This document shows positions 1 through 10,784 of a stretch of DNA of 64,000 nt, in pieces. Every line of letters starts with the position of its first letter. The stretch's first letter is position 1. The DNA comes from Ascaphus truei. Its lineage: Eukaryota > Chordata > Amphibia > Anura > Ascaphidae. The stretch spans positions 47,508,483-47,572,482 of the forward strand of contig CM071568.1 of NCBI GenBank assembly GCA_036426205.1, written 5' to 3'. The notes under the pieces were generated by a model. It ran no database searches. It was not told the origin of the DNA and worked only from the letters and a program-made list of their open reading frames with translations. The position numbers and the translations under genes were made by a program.

Positions 1-248
1 ACATTAAAGCAGAAACTGACACTTGTTTTGCCAGTTTTATATATACTAGCTGGCTGAGAAAGTACTTAATTTTATCACACAATGTGTTTGCTTTTTTTCA
101 TGGCCTCTTTAAGCAGGCCAGTAATTGCCGGTCCTTAATTAGAAATTATTGTAGACACACACAGCCCTGTAAACTTAGAACCAAAAGCCACCACATCATA
201 GACGGTATATGTGTCAAAAGGTGTTCTAAGTGAATGTGACCTCATGTA

Positions 249-569
249 TAGAATAAAAGACAAAAATCCCTAGTGCTACATCCAAACTGACAAATTATAT
301 AGTTAAATACTTATATGTTTCTCTTCTTATAAGCAAGGGTCATTTAATTCAATTCTTTGGCCCAAGTATTTTAAGCCTACATCCAGGGGTTGCAGGCGCA
401 GCAGGGTTAGGACCTACAGATGGGCCACACCGTAAAGTAGTTGTAGGCTTTAAATACTTTGGCCATAGAATTGAACTAAATGAAACTTGGTTATAAGAAG
501 ATAAACAGATAAGTATTTAACTATAGAATTTGTCAAGTTGGATGTAGCACTGGGGCTTTTTGTCTTTTG
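249..569. repeat. Foldback (inverted-repeat) element
   Basis: Two arms of about 135 bp (about 249-384 and 433-569) are reverse complements with a few mismatches, around a GC-richer centre of roughly 50 bp. This is the structure of a MITE or foldback element. No ORF or target duplication was identified. The same structure recurs in copy B near 11026-11350. Confidence 0.75.
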
Positions 570-570
570 T

Positions 571-1075
571 GTTTTATTTTATTTATTTATAAAATGTTTT
601 ACCAGGAAGTAATACATTGAGAATTACCTCTCGTTTTCAAGTATGTCCTGGGCACAGAGTTATGATGACAGACAAATGGTTACAAATACATAATTACATT
701 AAGTGAGCAAGGTTATACATTGTATACAAGACGTAGCATGCACAGTTAGAGATAATATATATTATAGACGTATATAACAGTTACAGACCAGATTGAAATG
801 TGAGACAGCGTTAGTTTTGAAAGAACTTAGACTGGTGGTGGCTGTGAAAGTCTCCGGTAGATTGTTCCAGTTTTGGGGTGCACGGTAAGAGAAGGAGGAG
901 CGGCTGGATACTTTGCTGAACCTTGGGACCATGAACAGTTTTTGGAGTCAGATCTCAGATACTAAGTGCTGCATGTGGGAGTGGTGAGGTAGCGGTGAGA
1001 TAGACGGGTATTAGAAATGATTGTAGCAGCAGAGAGACATCTGGTCCTCGTGGCCCAAATACTAATATAATGCCA
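571..1075 (-). mobile_element. LINE 3' end, L2/CR1-like
   Basis: Read on the minus strand, the segment encodes a degraded C-terminal LINE ORF2 signature: Arg/Ser-rich residues, then a Trp-Asn-Asn-Leu-Pro motif, then a Ser-Leu-Ser-Ser-Phe-Lys motif. It ends in a 3' region closing with (TAAA)-type sequence at 571-595. The element is 5' truncated and frameshifted. Related tails occur at 1551, 11350, 12341 and 21779, so the family is dispersed in this genome. Assignment to the L2/CR1 group is by motif recognition only. Confidence 0.7.
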
Positions 1076-1149
1076 TCCTTCTCTTGGGTGCACTTTGCTG
1101 GTACATTTGCCTGCGACACATTGTAGATTTAGATTTGAAGGGCCAGACT

Positions 1150-1320
1150 CACTAAAGCACTGGTTCCCAACTCCAGTTCTCAACAATCCCCAACAGTATC
1201 CCTGCTTCAGTACAGGTGGATCCGTCAAAATGACAACCACTCATTGAGCTCCCTGTGCTCAATCTCACCTGTTGTGGGTTATTGAGGACCGGAGTTCGGA
1301 AACTAATGCACTAAAGGTAG
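1150..1320. repeat. Small foldback repeat
   Basis: The left part (from about 1152) and right part (to about 1318) are imperfect reverse complements, for example TCCCAACTCCAGTTCTC against GAGGACCGGAGTTCGGA. This suggests a short palindromic MITE. It is present again in copy B near 11925-12095. Confidence 0.6.
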
Positions 1321-1550
1321 ATGTTGCTGCGTTAACATTTGGCATTGAGAAAATATGGGATTTTGGCAATAATTTCTAGAGTTATCACTGTATTCACTAA
1401 AAATTACTTATTGATAAGTGAGTTGTTATATTCATTCCCATATGCATACCTGAACATTAAAGTCCACTTTAAATAAACCTAGCATTACACATAAGCATCA
1501 ACGCAAACATCTTATTAATCAGTGCTAGCAATGCCATGTTGGGGGGGGGG

Positions 1551-1760
1551 GGGTTATTTATTAAAAATATTTTACACGGAAGTAATACATTGAGAGTGTT
1601 ACCTCTCGTTTTCAAGTATTTCCTGGGCACAGAGTTATAACAATACATGGTTACATTAAATGAACAGTGTTATACAGTCAATTCATAGTCATTTCATCGA
1701 TAGATAGAGTTGGACAATTGGGTACAGGGGATAAAAGGGTTGGTGAGTCAGATTGAAATA
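1551..1760 (-). mobile_element. LINE 3' end, second copy
   Basis: A second, diverged copy of the tail seen at 571. The shared core runs from the ACACGGAAGTAATACATTGAG stretch through the CTCGTTTTCAAGTAT segment to the tracts near 1680. A poly-G run of about 13 bases lies just upstream at 1541-1553. It is non-coding remnant. Confidence 0.6.
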
Positions 1761-1779
1761 AAGAAGCTTTAACATCACC

Positions 1780-2115
1780 AAACATCAGTGAACGGCAGCA
1801 AATGGCTTACACCCTTTAGCTGCCCTTCGCCCAAGGTGTCCATCCGCCTTTGGGGTGACGCAGATGTATCCTAAAGGGGTTCAGATTGAATGCAGCTGTA
1901 AATGCAAAGTTCTTTGTCCTCTTTGCTCATTAACATTCCATTGGTTGGGGTTGACATTCCACATTGTACAAGCAAATGTTAACCATTAGCACGCTGATCC
2001 AGTGCAGAGGGGAGCAGCTCACGGGGAACCCCATCAGCCGCCTGCCTTTAGGGCAACACAGATGTGCACTGAAGGGGTTCACATTGAATGAAGCCGTGAA
2101 AGTGAGTAGTATGAT
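1780..2115. repeat. Diverged tandem pair
   Basis: Two successive segments of about 130 bp (about 1780-1905 and 1975-2110) share an order of short blocks: a CAGC run, a GCCTTT-GGG-CA-CAGATGT block, an AAGGGGTTCA-ATTGAATG block and a GTGAAAGT-like end. They look like an old tandem duplication. No coding potential is evident. Confidence 0.4.
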
Positions 2116-2206
2116 ATCTTCACCCATTTTCCATGCATAAAGGTCTCTTTTTTTGCCCACTATCTGTGGGTATTCTTTTTTTTACCTGGGACTTTTCTTG
2201 CTTTTT

Positions 2207-2433
2207 AAAAAAAATTATAACTCAAATTTTATTGGGTTTTTTACATTTTGAATACTTAACATGTTCCAACAACACATTTTCTGGTCTACATCAAAACCAA
2301 CCCTTCCAATCCATATTGACATAGTAACTATCACTACACGGGGTTAACATACAGACTGACAACTACATCCACTTACAACACACAGGTAAAAACATAAGGG
2401 GGAGGGAGAGAAGGCAAGCAAGCTTTCCTCTGG
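2207..2433 (-). mobile_element. 5'-truncated L1 tail with target duplication
   Basis: The sequence is bounded by identical 15-bp direct repeats (CTTTTCTTGCTTTTT at 2192-2206 and 2434-2448), as expected for target-primed insertion. It begins, in plus-strand terms, with a T/A-rich tract corresponding to a poly(A) tail on the minus strand. Its purine-rich end resembles the 3' UTR of the larger L1 at 29570-31092. Confidence 0.6.
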
Positions 2434-3004
2434 CTTTTCTTGCTTTTTGCCCACATACAGGTTTTTCTTTTACAAATTCTTTAATCAGGGAATGGTTTTA
2501 GTTCGTTTAGAAAACAAGATCAAACAATTCAAGACAAAAAGAAAAAAGTTGAGACAAATACATGGACATATCTACTGTATACAACCATTATTACATAAAT
2601 TTCCAGTAGGCATAATAAATTAATCAAAGGGTTAAAGTGTATCAATACAAAGTATATCTGTACATCTTAAAAAACCTGGAGTTTCCAACGAAAAAAGTGT
2701 TACAGATAATGGAAAAATTGTGAGTTCCCACATTATCCCATAGATATAGTAATGAGATTCATTACTGTATGTATGGTAAATAACATGTAAATTGAAGATG
2801 TAATAATTGATAACTTGGACCTCTATTCAAAATAGACAAAACTTATTTTTTGTATTTTCTGTCTTTTCTATCCAGGAGTAGAAGGTTCAGATGTCAAACA
2901 AAGTAAGAAAACGATGTGAATATATACTGTGGGGGAAGACTCCCGCTCTACAACCTAGCATTAGAATTCTTTTTGATATTTGCCATTTGAAGATTATGGG
3001 CCAA

Positions 3005-3782
3005 TGTAAGGGTAGACCAGAATGTACATAGGTTTCGCACAAGGCAGATGAGATAAAGAGTTCAAAAAACAAAAGGTTTATTCTTGGCCAAGGCAACAAT
3101 GTACAGATTGCAAAACTTTCCAGACGGGTTAAAGGGGGTTTTCTACTAGCTCGTAGTTGCAGGGCACTGCCAAAGCAAGTTACCCTGAAGGCCTCCTCAT
3201 TCCACACCCAATCCCAAGACTATCCCAGTACCAGGGATTACCGCTGCCGGTGCACACATCGCTTGTACTAGTTGGTCTTCTCTTTAATAGGTCACCAAGA
3301 CCAACCATGAACAACTGTGAAGCTTGATAGGCCTCAGCTTGTATTCTTCCCAGCATCATCGAAAAATCATGGAGGATTGGGGTGCCGAACAATAAGCAGA
3401 GACCTTTCCTCGGGTTGAGCCAATCAGGAGCCGAGGGTTCATCGGAAGGACCAATCAGACGTGTGGGGCATGCCCAGTGCCCAATGACAGCCCCTAGGTG
3501 CAGGCCTTAGAACGCATGGGAAATTGGAAACTGACAATAGGAATCGAGGCGACGAGTGGCCACAGCCAGGATTTGATTCCCCTGACCGCGCATACTCCAT
3601 AGGAATAGAACCTTGCTGGCAGGGAGAACAACTGCTTCACGGCTTTGGAGAGTGGACACTCACAGCAGGGCTTCACTCTTTCCCAATCACCATTGTCCCC
3701 ATAGCACTGCACTGGCCCCACACAAAGGCTGTTCCTTGAATCCAATGTATTGCGGCCTTTTATCTTCTGCCCAGAGGCTACA
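3005..3782 (-). mobile_element. Possible degenerate solo LTR
   Basis: On the minus strand the segment starts TGTAGCC and ends CTTACA. It has two CCAAT boxes (near 3420-3465) and a polyadenylation signal (AATAAA near 3076). These are LTR-like features. The 4-bp flanks (CCAA and ATAT) do not match, and the U5 motif typical of the other TGTAGCC LTRs here was not found. It may be a different family or a chance arrangement. Confidence 0.3.
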
Positions 3783-3789
3783 ATATGTC

Positions 3790-4930
3790 ACACAGGAAAC
3801 ACATCTGAAATCCACACGCAACAAATGGTCACACATAAACACATCGAAAATCCATTAGATCCATAATAAATTTAAAAATATAGTACGCTAACATAGCTTC
3901 ATTTATTGACAGGCTTCTGCCATTTCACAGTTCAAGATGGCACTCGGACCCTGGGTAGCCATCTGGACTGGTAAGGACAACGAGTGGGCATAACCTGTCA
4001 CTGGGGCCATGCTGCCCCTACTGTTTCAGGCCATATTTATTAAGCACCTTCGGTGGCGGAAAACAGCAGATTTGGCCCATTTACTTGGGGTTCACGATAT
4101 AAAAAGCACTGTTGGTAAATATGAGGACCTAAGTATGAAAAGCTGTGCAAATTTTAAATATAAACAAAATTAAACAATAAAAACATTATTCTACTATACT
4201 AAATATTATTTTGATAATTGAATGTTTATTCAGGATTGAACGTAAGCAAGAAAATTAAAAGGACAATGAAATACGTTTAGGTTATCTAGTATCTCATTCA
4301 ATATTATTATTAGCGTGACTCAACCTAACATGTTGTAATGTAGCGACACGTACATATTTTTAGTAGTGACTTAGGAGTAATTTTTGAACTCACAAAAAAC
4401 CTGAAAAAATATATTACTAATTCCAGCACATGTGTATTTATGCACTTACTGAGGTGTTCCTCAAATCCTTAATATCATGATTGATAGGAATGTAAAAAAT
4501 AATATACTGCTACTCCTGAAAAATACATTTTGAAATGTCATTTTTTTTTAATGTGCAATTATTAAACTGAACTTTGTAGAAATAGTCTGTATTGGTATAC
4601 ACTGGACCATTGAAAGATTAATATAAACACAAAGCCTAAAAGCAAGATTTCGTTATTCGCCCCGCAAATAATCACAAGCCATTATTAAAGAGAGACTAAA
4701 AACACATGAAATCCTTTTCTTGCTCAAGCTTGCCAATGTTTGCAGCTGCATACTCCGCGAGAAATGAGAAAATAATATCCGTTCACACAAAATATTGAAA
4801 TGGTAAGCGAGCATGGAAAGGCTCTCAACAAATGGCAATATAAACAGCTATCTACATTATTAAAACCAATTATTTCAGTGTGTCTATATCAAAAGAAAAT
4901 ATCATACTTTTTTTATTTTTTACAAAACAT
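3790..4930. other. AT-rich sequence, no feature recognised
   Basis: I see no ORF, splice-bounded exon or recognisable repeat. Short ORFs here look like chance. Confidence 0.5.
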
Positions 4931-4933
4931 TAA

Positions 4934-5421
4934 GGGGCCTATGCAGAGAGCAGCGCATTTCGAAATTCGCATTTTTTGAGAAATCGCCCAGAAAGCAGCA
5001 GAAAAGGCGAGGTAGCTCGAAAAACGCCGTCAATTTTTCTTTTCGTATTTGTAAAACTCGCCTCGCGCTGGCGAGAACCTCCAGTTTCGCCAGTTTTAAA
5101 ATATATCGTATGCAGAGAGGGCGGCGAACGGCCACTACGGCTGTTCCGCCAATAATGGCGCGATGTCTCCAGTGTTTGCTTCGCAAAAAAAAACCTGCCG
5201 CTCGAGGCAATGCAAAGGGGGAAAAAACAAAAGGCCTGGCGAATTGTTTAACACATTTCTGAAGCGGCATATCGCCCAATTTAAAACTCGCCACACGCAT
5301 TCATGTTAACATAGAGCAATTCGCACTTTTCTGCATATGGAGATTAGAAACTCTCCACAAAAAAGCTACTTTTTAATAAATTCGCCAATTTAAAATATCG
5401 CTGCTCCTCTGCATAGGCCCA
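4934..5421. mobile_element. MITE with GGGCCTATGCAGAG termini
   Basis: The left end GGGGCCTATGCAGAGAGCAGC and the right end, reverse complemented (GGGCCTATGCAGAGGAGCAG), form terminal inverted repeats of about 20 bp. The interior holds many GCGAAA/TTCGC-type words in both orientations. Flanking trinucleotides (TAA on the left, TCA on the right) are only a near match, so the superfamily (Harbinger-like?) is uncertain. No transposase is encoded. Confidence 0.65.
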
Positions 5422-5689
5422 TCAAGAGACTTATGTAATTTACAATGGTGATTAATAGTAGCTTACATAAGTAATAGTGGGACCGCCGAGCAACACAATC
5501 CCTGTACCGGATGTTCATTTCGTTCGATACATTTACTCTGCGAATGTAGAACAGAGTAATTCAAATACCCCATGGTGTGCACATTATCTGATGTGTGCCT
5601 TGGACAAAGTGCATGCTCAGCTTCAACTTAAGTATTATATTGCACGGACAAGGGTCTGTATGGTTACTCAACCTATGGGCACCTACATA

Positions 5690-6058
5690 CCGACACACTT
5701 ATTAAAGTGTGGCCGGTTGCCGCAAGCCGGGATGAGTCCCGGCTTGTAGTTGGCCGCCTCGGCGGCCGCGCCGTCATAGATCGCGCGGGTCACGCGGTCT
5801 CGGGAGCCAGCGACCCTGCAGCGACGTCCAGGGCCCCCGAGGGAGCTCCTGGTGTCACGACGATGTGCGGGACGGGCAGGGAACACCAGGTGGGAGGTTC
5901 GGGGGACCCGGGAGGACCGGCGCAGCGGTAGGGAGGGCGCCCCGATCGGACGGGCGCGTCTTCCTGTTTCGGCGCGCGCCCGCACACTCGGGGCGCCGCG
6001 CAGGCGACTGCTGCGGCCAACGAAGGGCAAATGCTCGAATAAAACTGGCCGCTAGCAG
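5690..6058. mobile_element. CpG-rich MITE, CGACACAC family
   Basis: The element is flanked by TA at 5688-5689 and 6059-6060. Its left end (CCGACACACTTATT) and right end (GCTCGAATAAAACTGG) correspond to the terminal repeats of the intact relative at 35393-35789. The core (5710-6030) is extremely GC- and CpG-rich, unlike everything around it. Long ORFs on both strands come from that composition and carry no recognisable domain. The TA duplication suggests a Tc1/mariner-like family, not proven. Confidence 0.6.
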
Positions 6059-6060
6059 TA

Positions 6061-9000
6061 AATATACTGTATCTTCTGTACATTTATGCTCATCTCCCAT
6101 CCACTTCCACTGGAAGAATCAAACATATATATCTGACATGGATATACTGTATACTGTTACAGCAGAGCCGTAATATAACTATATTCTTGCACCCCATTTT
6201 TTTTAGTTATTAAAGATATTTTTTGTTCTAAGGTGAAATAATGTGAAACAGATAGTATAATCATAAAGATGGAAATAACAATTACATTAGATAACACCGG
6301 TACCATTAAACGCTGGTACCATACGCAACTCAAAAAACAACTTAGTAATCATAAACAGGAAGTTACTGTAGATTACAAATGAAAACCAGACAATTGTGTA
6401 TCTACTGTGATAAAGGTTTCACAGCGCAAACCCTTCAAAGTTTAAACTTCACACTCACACGGGTCAAATCAGATTATATAGGTCTCACAAAGCTTAGAGG
6501 GGCGTGTCGGAAGGTTCAATTTTCACTCAGAACTACAGTAGAGACGGGTGGGTTTTTGGTGTCGAATTTGGATCTGCAGGCCAGATGCGTAGTTCCTTCA
6601 AAAAGGGCGATTCAACGTGCTGCAGATAATTTTTTTATTATACACTACACTTCCACGGATTTTGCAATCCATTCACGGATGTGTAGAATCCAATACCGCG
6701 GATTCAGTAATCTGGTTGGCTGAGTCATTAAGATTCTAAGATCTGCCAACCAGTTGCCTGAATTCGCCAAGATCGCGATACTACAAATATGTCCAACAGG
6801 CTGCATCCAATGGTGCTTTTGAGAATCTGTTGCAGATTATTAAAACTGTCCAAAATCCATGGACACTTTGCAAACGAATTTTGGGGGGGAAATGCAAGAG
6901 AAATAGGTTTGGGCGATTAGCCCCTCCCTCTATACTCAAAACACGCCAAAACTACAACTCCAAGATTGGGAAAAGCTCCCTGCCACGAACTAGTTAGAGA
7001 CAAGATCAAAATATCCTGCCTTACATATAACTTGAGTGAAAAAAAAAATCATTTAGAAGAGAGGGAAACTTATACAATATGATAAATAGAATATATAAAA
7101 ATAAACACACAGTAGAAAAGTACGATAATTACAGTAATTCACAAATGGTGGTGAATACACAATCAAACGGTTATGAAAAAAAATGGAAAGTCACTTATAA
7201 CGTTGGAATCAAATAAACGGATATGTAAGAACGGTAATTCACAATAAATGTGAACACAAATAAACGGTAAAGTACTGAAATCTTTAAGCTCCAACTGCAA
7301 CAGTGTCGTGCTACGAAGTTCTCCCCCTCAAGGAACTAGATAACGTCTTGTAGCGTGAGTTGTTAAGTTGAAAGGGCTACCAGGTCCTAACAGCGCCCTT
7401 ATCGCCTAATGGCTACTGCTGAGTTCCACGCAATATATTCAATGAAACGCAACCATTTCAGGCCATGACGTGCCTTAAAATAGTTTCCCTAGCTGCCGCG
7501 TTAGCACCTAAAGAAAACACTAAGAACTCAATTCATCATCATACGACCTCTAGGGCCTGAATAGGTCGTTGTGGTGAACACATTAAATTTAGCGTTAAGA
7601 TTGACCTTTGATTTTCAAACTCTCATTCCATAAGTTCACTTTTAATGCAGAGGTTTTAAAAATGCAAATTGACTGTCAAGTCTTCCAAACAATATTCATA
7701 TATTCAGTGTAAAACTTAAGGAGGAAAAAATTGTATCTGTGGGCAACAAGACTTTCATACATTTCTTTGAAAGGAGGTTATTTCTCAAACGTTATCATTA
7801 TTAATAAGCCATTTCAATTTATTAAAGATTATTTTAAGGATATAGGGGACTTTAGAAAAAAGAGAGTAGTAATTCAAATGTATACTATTTGCTCAGTTGC
7901 TATAATTGTGTGAATTACTCAAAAACGTACATAATATAAATGGCTGGCTAAAGGAAATTGCGGATCCCAGTTCAAGCCCCTACCATCTCCATTCTCCCCC
8001 AGCCATCTGCACGGGATGGGCCCACATACATACTATATTCAATCCTAGCCTAACATGTTCTCTAGAATGGGCACGGAAAAGTCAATTTAGACTCTTCCTT
8101 GCACAAGTGGACAATGGAGTTGTAAACAAGTAAAACTATCTTGCATTGCACTTAATGCTAAGAAAACAGTGCTAGGTATTACGTCTCCCCACCTGGGAAC
8201 CCTGTTGACATTCCAGAAACTATGTCAGTGCCCATCAGCAGGCCATAAATGTTTGTGATATTGATCGGTGGAGCAGCAGAATTACTTCCCTCATGATGGC
8301 TTGTGCTTCAGTGCTTCCAGTAAACGCAACCAACAGGCATGAGGTTTCCATGTCAGACTCCATTACAAGTCGATGTTAGAAATGTTTCCCTGTTAACAAA
8401 TAGTAAAGATATGCAAAAATTAGAATTTTTCAGTACAGAAGGAAATATTGAATGTACATGGTGTGCAGTGATAGAATAGATCATGGATTCTACAGAAGAA
8501 ACCGAGTAAATACATATCAATGGGTTTTGGATGTCCTAGTTGGATCCTCCATGCTCAGACCACGCGCACTGTTCTCAAGTATACTTTAACTGAAATTTAT
8601 CTTATGCCCTTTGAGTTACCAGTCTGGTATAATATACTGATGAAAACCTATCCTCAAATCTCTATTTTACCTTACCATATTGATTCAATCCCACTGTTTG
8701 GCCTATTGAAATAAAATTGCTTTCCTAACCTAATTTAATTGAACAAAGTTGAAGGTGCTTTAACACCCAGCGTTCTATACCATGACGCCAGGAAAGTATA
8801 TTACCTGCTCAGCTGTTCCCAGCATCTGCATCTTGCGTCATAAAGATTCCTACTACCAGCCCTCTTTGAGAGCACGGCGGACCAGCGAAGATGTAGTGAG
8901 GAGCAGACAGTATGATACAACAGATCGGGAGCCAGATTCACCTGTGAAGGTTCTTTTATGTATCACTGTTTCTGGAAATCTCATTAATCATAAGATTCAG

Positions 9001-9112
9001 TGAACCAAAATGGGGTGTTTGTCGAGTCTCCACAACAGCGATGTCTAGTCCTAACTCAAGTGTCAGTTTATTTATGATGAAATCCTGCAGATGTGATAGA
9101 TAATCTATATTG
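6061..9112. other. Mostly unassigned intronic-type sequence
   Basis: Apart from the dispersed repeat at 6540-6730, I recognise nothing here. The short ORFs lack domains and splice context. Confidence 0.5.
6540..6730 (+). repeat. Dispersed repeat, GGATTC-rich family
   Basis: Shares blocks with 63050-63265 (same strand) and 44990-45265 (opposite strand): an AATTTGGATC(T/C)-CAG block, a TTCCTT block, an AAAAAGG-CGATTC block, and a GAATCCAAT-(C/G)CGGATTCAG-AATC block near the end. Family unknown; non-coding. Confidence 0.5.
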
Positions 9113-9114
9113 TA

Positions 9115-9405
9115 CAGGAGGGGCCCAGTCATTGGCCGGGTGGTTCCGTTCTAAGGACGCGCCGCAAAGAGAAACTCGAGGAAGCGGAAAGCGGAACTGC
9201 GATTTCGTTATGTGCGTATGTGCAGACCGGCCGGCAAAAAAACACGTTCTAGCAATGCGCGGACCCTCCAGACCGCTCCGTGTCTGCACATGCGGCGACC
9301 CCGGACCGGCCTGTCTGCGCATGCGACAGACATAGCGGCCCCCTTCTCAGTTCCGCCGTATGGCAGATCGCCAAAAAGCAGGGCGCCAAGAAGCGGGCCT
9401 TGCTG
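9115..9405. mobile_element. pogo/Tigger-like MITE
   Basis: A 291-bp element flanked by TA on both sides (9113-9114 and 9406-9407), with termini CAGGAGGGGCCC and, reverse complemented, CAGCAAGGCCC. The interior has the GTTCCGC...GGCG...CGCCAAAAAGC pattern of pogo/Tigger-derived MITEs. There is no transposase. Confidence 0.65.
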
Positions 9406-9643
9406 TATACTCATTATTTTCAAATAAAATCTTTGTACGACAGAACTTTTGTGAGGTTGTTCACTTTGTTTGTGTTGTTTTAATTTAAATTGATGCCTAA
9501 GTTCTTTGTAGGTCTGTCTACAATTTGAGCGCAAAATGTCCAAATAATATCTCAGCGTCCAATAAAATAAGTACTGTATTCTCCATAGGAATCATTAGAG
9601 ATTGTCCCTTTCGAGCATGTAGACTACCATAATCTGTTAGTCA

Positions 9644-9768
9644 CTAGTGGCTTATTTATATGAGTCAAAACCGTTGATTTGCCGGATTTTGACCGAAATT
9701 CCCCATCAATGGGGATTTTGGCAAAAACCATCAATCAGCCGTTTTGGCTTTTACAGAATACCCCCTAG
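9644..9768. mobile_element. Palindromic MITE
   Basis: A near-complete palindrome centred on CCCCATCAATGGGG, with arms carrying AAAACCG-TTGATT-TTTTG words in mirrored order. Short non-autonomous DNA element; superfamily not determined. Confidence 0.6.
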
Positions 9769-10784
9769 ATGGAAAAGCAATAATAGGACAAAGCAAAAGA
9801 TTTATGTATGTATGTATTTATAAATGTTATGTACACCAATGTAAAACACAAATAAATACTGATGGTGATGTACAGTGTAATGGCACCAAGAATAAAGTCC
9901 AGACTGGAAAAGGAAATCCTAATCACTACAACCAGATTAGTAAAAGTGGATGCTATACAGAGACAGTAGTGTGCAGTATTCACAGTGTATGAGAGAAGAA
10001 ATAACACCCTTTCATGATTTGTTGAAAAGCAATTGAGTCATTATCTTGGAATGTGTTACAACAGATAGGCAAGAAGAAAATGTAGGATTAGAAATGTACT
10101 AAACCAAATGGCAATAATAAAAAAAAAGGCATTTTAAACTGCAAAAAGTACAATAAACTTCAATGTGATGTGGAACGATACCATAGTATGTACTATTGTT
10201 TCTATTTATATTTTACCAACACGTGATTTTGATATTTTAAAGTGTGAGCCACCCACGACTTCGCTTTTTCCCTCAAACATTCATGGTTTTTTATACCGTT
10301 AAATATTAGCACATGGTATGAGAATTAAGATTCAGATGAATAAAAATAAGCAAAATTTTATCTCCGTACACGGGTGAATTAGAATTACAATGCGCCAAGT
10401 CATTCTGGCAAGTGTTTAGAGCACAATAAAACAGCTGGAAAGGCACGTATTGATTGTATGTAGTTAGCAGATGGCCACACGCTGTGTCTAACAGATCTTT
10501 AAGGAATATTTCATGCACTGATTTCACTCTGCCAATTTTAGAAGGTACAAGATTTACATACATTGCAAGTGGAAAACATAAGTAAACCCTATTCCATGTT
10601 GTTTTCACAAGGAAAGATTAAAAACATAATTGATGTTATCAAAATAGACCGCACAGGTTTTTTTTTGTTCTTGTAAATACTGCAACCTAAATAGATTGCA
10701 TTATAAACCATTTTATAAATAGATGTGTGGCTCAGCTGTTCTCATGACTTTAGTTTAATGCATCTAAAAGTTTAAGCTTCTCAA
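9769..10784. other. AT-rich sequence, no feature recognised
   Basis: No domain-bearing ORF, exon or repeat recognised. Confidence 0.5.

Larger units (their letters stand above)
1..2774. repeat. Duplicated block, copy A
   Basis: This stretch is repeated in direct orientation at 10785-13528, in the same internal order: foldback, LINE 3' end, second foldback, second LINE 3' end, L1 tail. The left edge lies outside the window. Homology stops just after 2770, where copy B runs into an AT dinucleotide repeat. The copies differ mainly by single-base indels, copy B usually being the shorter. It could be a true segmental duplication or an assembly (haplotype) duplication. Confidence 0.9.

Noticed and set aside
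5683..6173. Overlapping ORFs on both strands at 5.7-6.2 kb
   Set aside because: They follow from the CpG-rich MITE core; no domain, and all frames are open.
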